NCBI RefSeq assembly: GCF_029873635.1
Contig: NC_080427.1
Coordinates: 75,113,348 to 75,177,347, forward strand
Direction of reading: 5' to 3'
From: Malania oleifera
Taxonomy: Eukaryota; Streptophyta; Magnoliopsida; Santalales; Ximeniaceae
Length of the DNA: 64,000 bases
Shown here: piece by piece, positions 60,601 to 64,000 of the stretch
Layout: every line of letters starts with the position of its first letter
Numbering within the stretch: the first letter of the stretch is position 1
Program-made: the position numbers and the translations under genes
The notes under the pieces: model-generated
Told to the model about the DNA's origin: nothing
The model's input: only the letters and a program-made list of their open reading frames with translations
Database searches by the model: none

Positions 60601-61621
60601 TGCCAATAGGGCCCTAGCCCACAAAGTCATGCGGTAGGGGTTTTACTGGCCTACAATGAAGAAAGATGTGGTTGAGCTCGTCAAGAAATGCGACAAATGT
60701 CAACAATGTGCATCTGTACCACACGTACGCTCTAATCTACTCTCCCCTTTAACCAGTCCCTACCCCTTTGCACAGTGGGGAATAGACATCCTTGGACCTC
60801 TACCGCAGGTGACAGGTCAAAGAAAGTTTTTATTAGTAGCAATAGATTATTTCACTAAGTGGGTAGAGGCTGAACCTCTAGCCACCATAACAGAGCGGAA
60901 CATTACACGCTTCATGTGGACATCAGTGGTTTGCCGTTACGGCATCCCCTGGGCAATAGTTACAGACCAAGGGAAGCAGTTCGACAACGACCACTTCAAA
61001 AAGTTCTATTCGGACCTCTCTATTAAGCTCCTCTTTGCGTCAATGGCGAACCCCTAGAGCAATGGATAGGTAGAGAACATGAATGGGACGATATTGCATG
61101 GACTGAGGATGCGACTCGAATCTATGCAAGGTAGATGGGCAGAGGAACTTCCTTCCCTTATATGGGCGTACCACACCACCAAGAGAGCAGCAACAGGGGG
61201 CACCCCTTTCATGCTTGTCTTTGGCACAGAGGCAGTCATCCCAGCAGAGGTGGGGATACCCTCTTGGCGAAGGAAATACTTCAATGAGCAGACCAACAAT
61301 GAGGAACTCAGATTAGAAATAGACCTGCTGGAAGAGAGACAGGATCAGGCGAGTTTAAAAGTTGCAGTGTACCAGCAGAGGGTAGCAAAGTACTACAACA
61401 ATCGCGTCAAAGTATGAAATTTCCAGCCACGAGACTTAGTCCTGAGGAAGAGGCGAAACAACCCGTCCGAGTCAGGGTCGCACAAGTTAAAGCCCAACTG
61501 GGAGGGCCCATACAGGGTCACAACAGAGATAAAACCAGGGACATACAAGTTGGAAGATGTAGGGGGGAAAGAAATTAAGAACACATGGAACTCGGAAATG
61601 TTAAAAAAATACTATTCTTAA
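57602..61621 (+). pseudogene. Element G pol: protease, RT, RNase H, aRNase H, integrase
   Basis: Continuous with gag in the same frame to TAA at 61619. Protease: RILIDNGSSANIM near 57958, then YNVILGRPFLNA near 58180. RT: WLSNVVLVRNPNEKWRTCID (58733-58792), PFGLKNAGATYQRL, and an intact YVDDM at 59081-59095. First RNase H about 59515-59740. Second, archaeal-type RNase H about 59905-60290 with Asp (HVDGSSNAAGGGAG), Glu (NNDAEYEAL) and Asp (LSDSQLVVEQL). Integrase: zinc region HEGVCGNH then CDKCQQC (60576-60706), core Asp in WGIDILGP, Asp in IVTDQGKQF, Glu at VEN (61070-61078). Stops: 58037, 58136, 59300, 59753, 59867, 60317, 60635, 61055, 61067, 61415. All catalytic motifs seen are intact; only stops prevent translation. 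Confidence 0.9.
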
Positions 61622-61722
61622 AAACCGCTTTTTGCAGTGCTGTAATAAAAGTATCCATTACAATAGTTGCACTACATCAATAAAGTTTGAAAAATTCAAA
61701 TTACAAGTTTGGTTCTTATAAA

Positions 61723-63446
61723 CTAGTTGGCTTTACTCCCCTCTCCAACTTCCTCCTCCTCCCCTTCCTCATCCTCCTCCAGATCTTCCACAGACTCAAG
61801 ACTCTTGTTGCCATAACCATGAGAGCTCACACCGTCCAGAGGAAGCTCAGGATGTTTGGTCTTGACTTGGTCCCGGCACCTCTTGAATCCCACTCGATAA
61901 GCTTTGGAGGTATCAATAACAAACTGGTTGGAGTCTTTATGCTCCTTTACTGCAGTTTGGGAAGCAGTAGCAGCAGCAGTAGCTTCTCTGGCAGGTAGTT
62001 CCTCCCTACGTAGGTGCTCGACCTCAGCTTGCAGAGCCCGCTCGCGGACCTCGGCCTTACGCAATTCGTTTTGAGCAACAACATATTTCTCCCGGGCATC
62101 GAGGGTCTGCCGATACATCTCGACAACCTTCTCCTCCTGGGTTAGAGCCATCGTCACCAGATGTGGAAGAATACAAAGTACGGAACAGTTAACAAAACTA
62201 TATATAAGTCGAGAAGAATAAAGCCAGTTAAAGAATAGATACCTGGTATGAGGTGTGGCGGATCTTCGCTAAAAGAGCATCAGGAAGGGTGCACTGAGCC
62301 TGCACAAAATCCTCAGTGTGTACAGCCCGACGGAGAGCAGAGGTAGAACGGGTCGGCTCATGAAAAATCGCTTCAGTATGAGCCTGCGGGGTTGGAGGAG
62401 GAGCAGCATTGACCTCATCAGTAAGGGCGCCGAAATCACCTATGGTAGGTGCATCCCTTTGTGAGGATTCTCTTTCGATCTCCCTTCTCTTCTTCCTACT
62501 CCTACTCACCCTTTGCTTCTTGGCTTCTCCCATAAGAGATTCATACCTGGTGAAGTCCATATCTGTAAGGATAAAAGAGAAAAAGAGTAAAAACACCAAC
62601 AATAGAGACAATATCCGAACATATATATATATATGAAATCAGGGGCGAGGAAAGACTTGAGGAAACGGGGTTGATCCCCCACTGCACGAGGACACGCTCT
62701 TGGAGCAGCTCCTCATGAGGGATAATACCCTGTTCACCGAGGACACGAAGTTCTTTCAGGATGGCTTGCTCTTTGGGGGAAAGTCTGGGAAGGAGGTGGC
62801 GCACCCGAACTACAAAGGAAAAAGGGGTGAAAGGAGAAAAGATGAGTCAGCGGACAACCTACTAGTAAGCCCTGCAAAAGAAGGTGGAAAAGGGATAGAC
62901 AACGTTACCATCAATAGGAGAAGACCAGACCAAAGATCCCGTGTAATTCAACTCTCCCGAGGCAAAGAAGTAACGAGTCTTCCAGTTATGGATGGAAGAA
63001 CTGCTTGGTGAAAAAAGTTTATAGCCTGGTAGAGAGTTGAAATAATACAGCTCCTTCTCCGCAGAATGGGATCGCATTCGGAAACAACTTCTAAAAAGAG
63101 GAACTGTAGGTTGGTGGCCCAAGCAGAGCAGAAGCATGGAAAAACAAGTGAGCGAAAGATAAGAGTTCGGGACAAGTTGGGAAGTTGCTATGCTGTAAAA
63201 ACGTAATACGTTAGAGACGAAAGAGGGAAAAGGGAGCCTAAGACCCAAATCTAGATAATCGGTATAGAGGCAGAGCTCCTCAGAGCTTTGATCAAGAGCT
63301 GACTTGAAAGCAGATGGCAACCTAACAGTAATATTCGATGGTATGGCAAAAAAATAATGAACATTTTGCAAATCGTAGGAGGTGAGGTCACAACAAGAGC
63401 TCCGAACTGTAGTAGGAACCCTCAAAGGTTGTAAGGAAGACTCCAT
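61723..63446 (-). CDS. Antisense spliced gene of element G (PF04195-type retrotransposon protein)
   Basis: Four minus-strand exons fit one frame. Exon 1 (63446-62909) opens MESSLQPLRVPTT and has the signature of 'putative gypsy type transposon' proteins (LDLGLRLPFPSFVSNVLRFY, LVPNSYLSL, WKTRYFF). Exon 2 (62809-62657) contains RHLLPRLSPKEQAILKEL. Exon 3 (62562-62243) has a basic KKQRVSRSRKKRREIE stretch. Exon 4 (about 62157-61723) is a predicted coiled coil with an acidic tail (EEDEEGEEEEVGEG). Introns 1 (62810-62908) and 2 (62563-62656) have GT/AG ends and keep phase 1; exon 3 ends CAG/GTATCT in phase 0. The last acceptor is not a clean AG (CTG before GTGACG), so this junction is uncertain or mutated. 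The protein would be about 481 residues with no stop in the assembled frame. Its function is unknown; such antisense genes are reported in Retand/Grande-type elements. Confidence 0.7.
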
Positions 63447-64000
63447 AGGAAAAACAAAGCTTGAACGAAACAATACGTATACCTAAGGATCAAACGAGCA
63501 AGCACTAGCAAAGACAAAGAGGAAAAGATGTCAAGACAGATCAAGACAGTAAAATTTCACACACAAACAGCAAGACCATTTTACAAGAAAAGATTAAACA
63601 TACAAAGTTAACGCAAGAACAACGAAGAACATGAAGAACAACAAAACAAAAAAGCTATAGAGAGGGAAAGCGTACCTAACGGCAAATGGGGGACCCGGGG
63701 AATGAAGAAGAAAAGAGAAGGAAGGAGTCCTCTCAGAATGAAGATGAGTGCAGAATAAAAGAGTCCACCGGCCTTTATAAAGAGAGGAGGGCATGAATCC
63801 CTGTGGCGGGAATCTCAAGAATTTCCATCTACAAAAGGGATTGCATCTCGAGGGAGAAAAAGGACACAGAAAATCTCTAACAAATGCACAGACGCGGCTT
63901 CCCAAGGATAAACGGTGCCTCGGGAAGACCACATCGCCTCAGACACAACGTTAGACGAATGACCATAAATGCGAACGTTTCCTCCAACCCACTTCCTAAG
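63447..64000 (-). other. Leader and upstream region of the antisense gene
   Basis: This part of element G lies between the antisense gene and the unseen 3' LTR. A 112-codon minus-strand ORF (63932-63594) has no recognised motif and overlaps the putative promoter, so I treat it as chance. Confidence 0.4.
63774..63782 (-). promoter_or_regulatory. TATA-like box for the antisense gene
   Basis: CTTTATAAA on the minus strand lies about 330 bases before the ATG at 63446. A donor-like TTAG/GTACGC (about 63674) and an acceptor-like CCTTAG/GTATAC (about 63484) could frame a leader intron. Position and motif only; no expression evidence. Confidence 0.45.

Larger units (their letters stand above)
55845..64000 (+). 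mobile_element. Element G: Tat-lineage Ty3/gypsy (Retand-like), right end outside window
   Basis: LTR 55845-56278, PBS-like site 56281-56299, gag-pol in one frame (56351-61621), then a region with a gene on the opposite strand. An extra archaeal-type RNase H after the usual one and no chromodomain mark the Tat lineage; the short LTR and antisense ORF point to the Retand/Grande-like branch (family knowledge). It interrupts unit 4 of the tandem array. The 3' LTR and target duplication (CTTAC expected on the right) lie past the window edge. Confidence 0.88.

Noticed and set aside
63594-63932. 112-codon minus-strand ORF as the first exon of the antisense gene
   Set aside because: It spans the TATA-like box and has no similarity I can recognise; the signature domain starts at the ATG at 63446.

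Overview
This window is intergenic DNA from a flowering plant, most likely a eudicot. It is built almost entirely from nested and decaying LTR retrotransposons. Evidence for the assignment: Tekay/Del-type Ty3/gypsy chromoviruses, Tat/Ogre and Retand-like Ty3/gypsy elements, a TNT1-like Ty1/copia element, primer-binding sites for plant initiator Met-tRNA, and a decayed copy of a plant-only TIME FOR COFFEE-like gene. I see no intact host gene, tRNA, rRNA or CRISPR array, and no bacterial features.

Layout. 465-9283: complete minus-strand gypsy element A, with about 1.9 kb LTRs, PBS, PPT and a one-frame gag-pol full of stops. 9456-11795: LTR plus 3' stub of a related element D. 12277-14158: solo LTR C with a perfect ATATG duplication. 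15456-29815: minus-strand gypsy element B. Its integrase is split by a solo LTR of family A (18944-24216, duplication AGAAA), which is itself split by a solo LTR of Tat/Ogre type (21059-24158, duplication ATTTG). 29816-32041: relic of an Ogre-like element with a DUF7745-type ORF1. This is cut at 32042 by element E (plus strand: LTR, PBS, start of gag), which breaks off near 35.2 kb at a CACTA-like terminus. 35.2-43.7 kb: mostly non-coding, with the TIC-like pseudogene at 39.9-41.2 kb. 43740-48526: minus-strand TNT1-like copia element F with one truncated LTR. 49.99-51.98 kb: a duplicated segment with short GC-rich repeats. 51985-55844: a tandem array with a period of about 1.06 kb. 55845-64000: plus-strand Tat/Retand-like element G, open at the right edge, with a 434 bp LTR and a gag-pol in one frame. 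It also has a separate spliced gene on the opposite strand.

How the parts relate. Each element encodes, or once encoded, the usual gag capsid and pol enzymes (protease, reverse transcriptase, RNase H, integrase). None can make them now because of stops, frameshifts or truncation. Nesting gives a relative order: Ogre relic, then B and E, then solo LTR A inside B, then the Tat LTR inside that; and the tandem array before G. The points most worth attention are the antisense spliced gene of G, the recombinant LTR of B (111 bp of A-type LTR joined to a complete C-type LTR, in both copies), decay of G by stop codons only, and the palindromic GTCGAC-centred motif shared by otherwise different LTR families.
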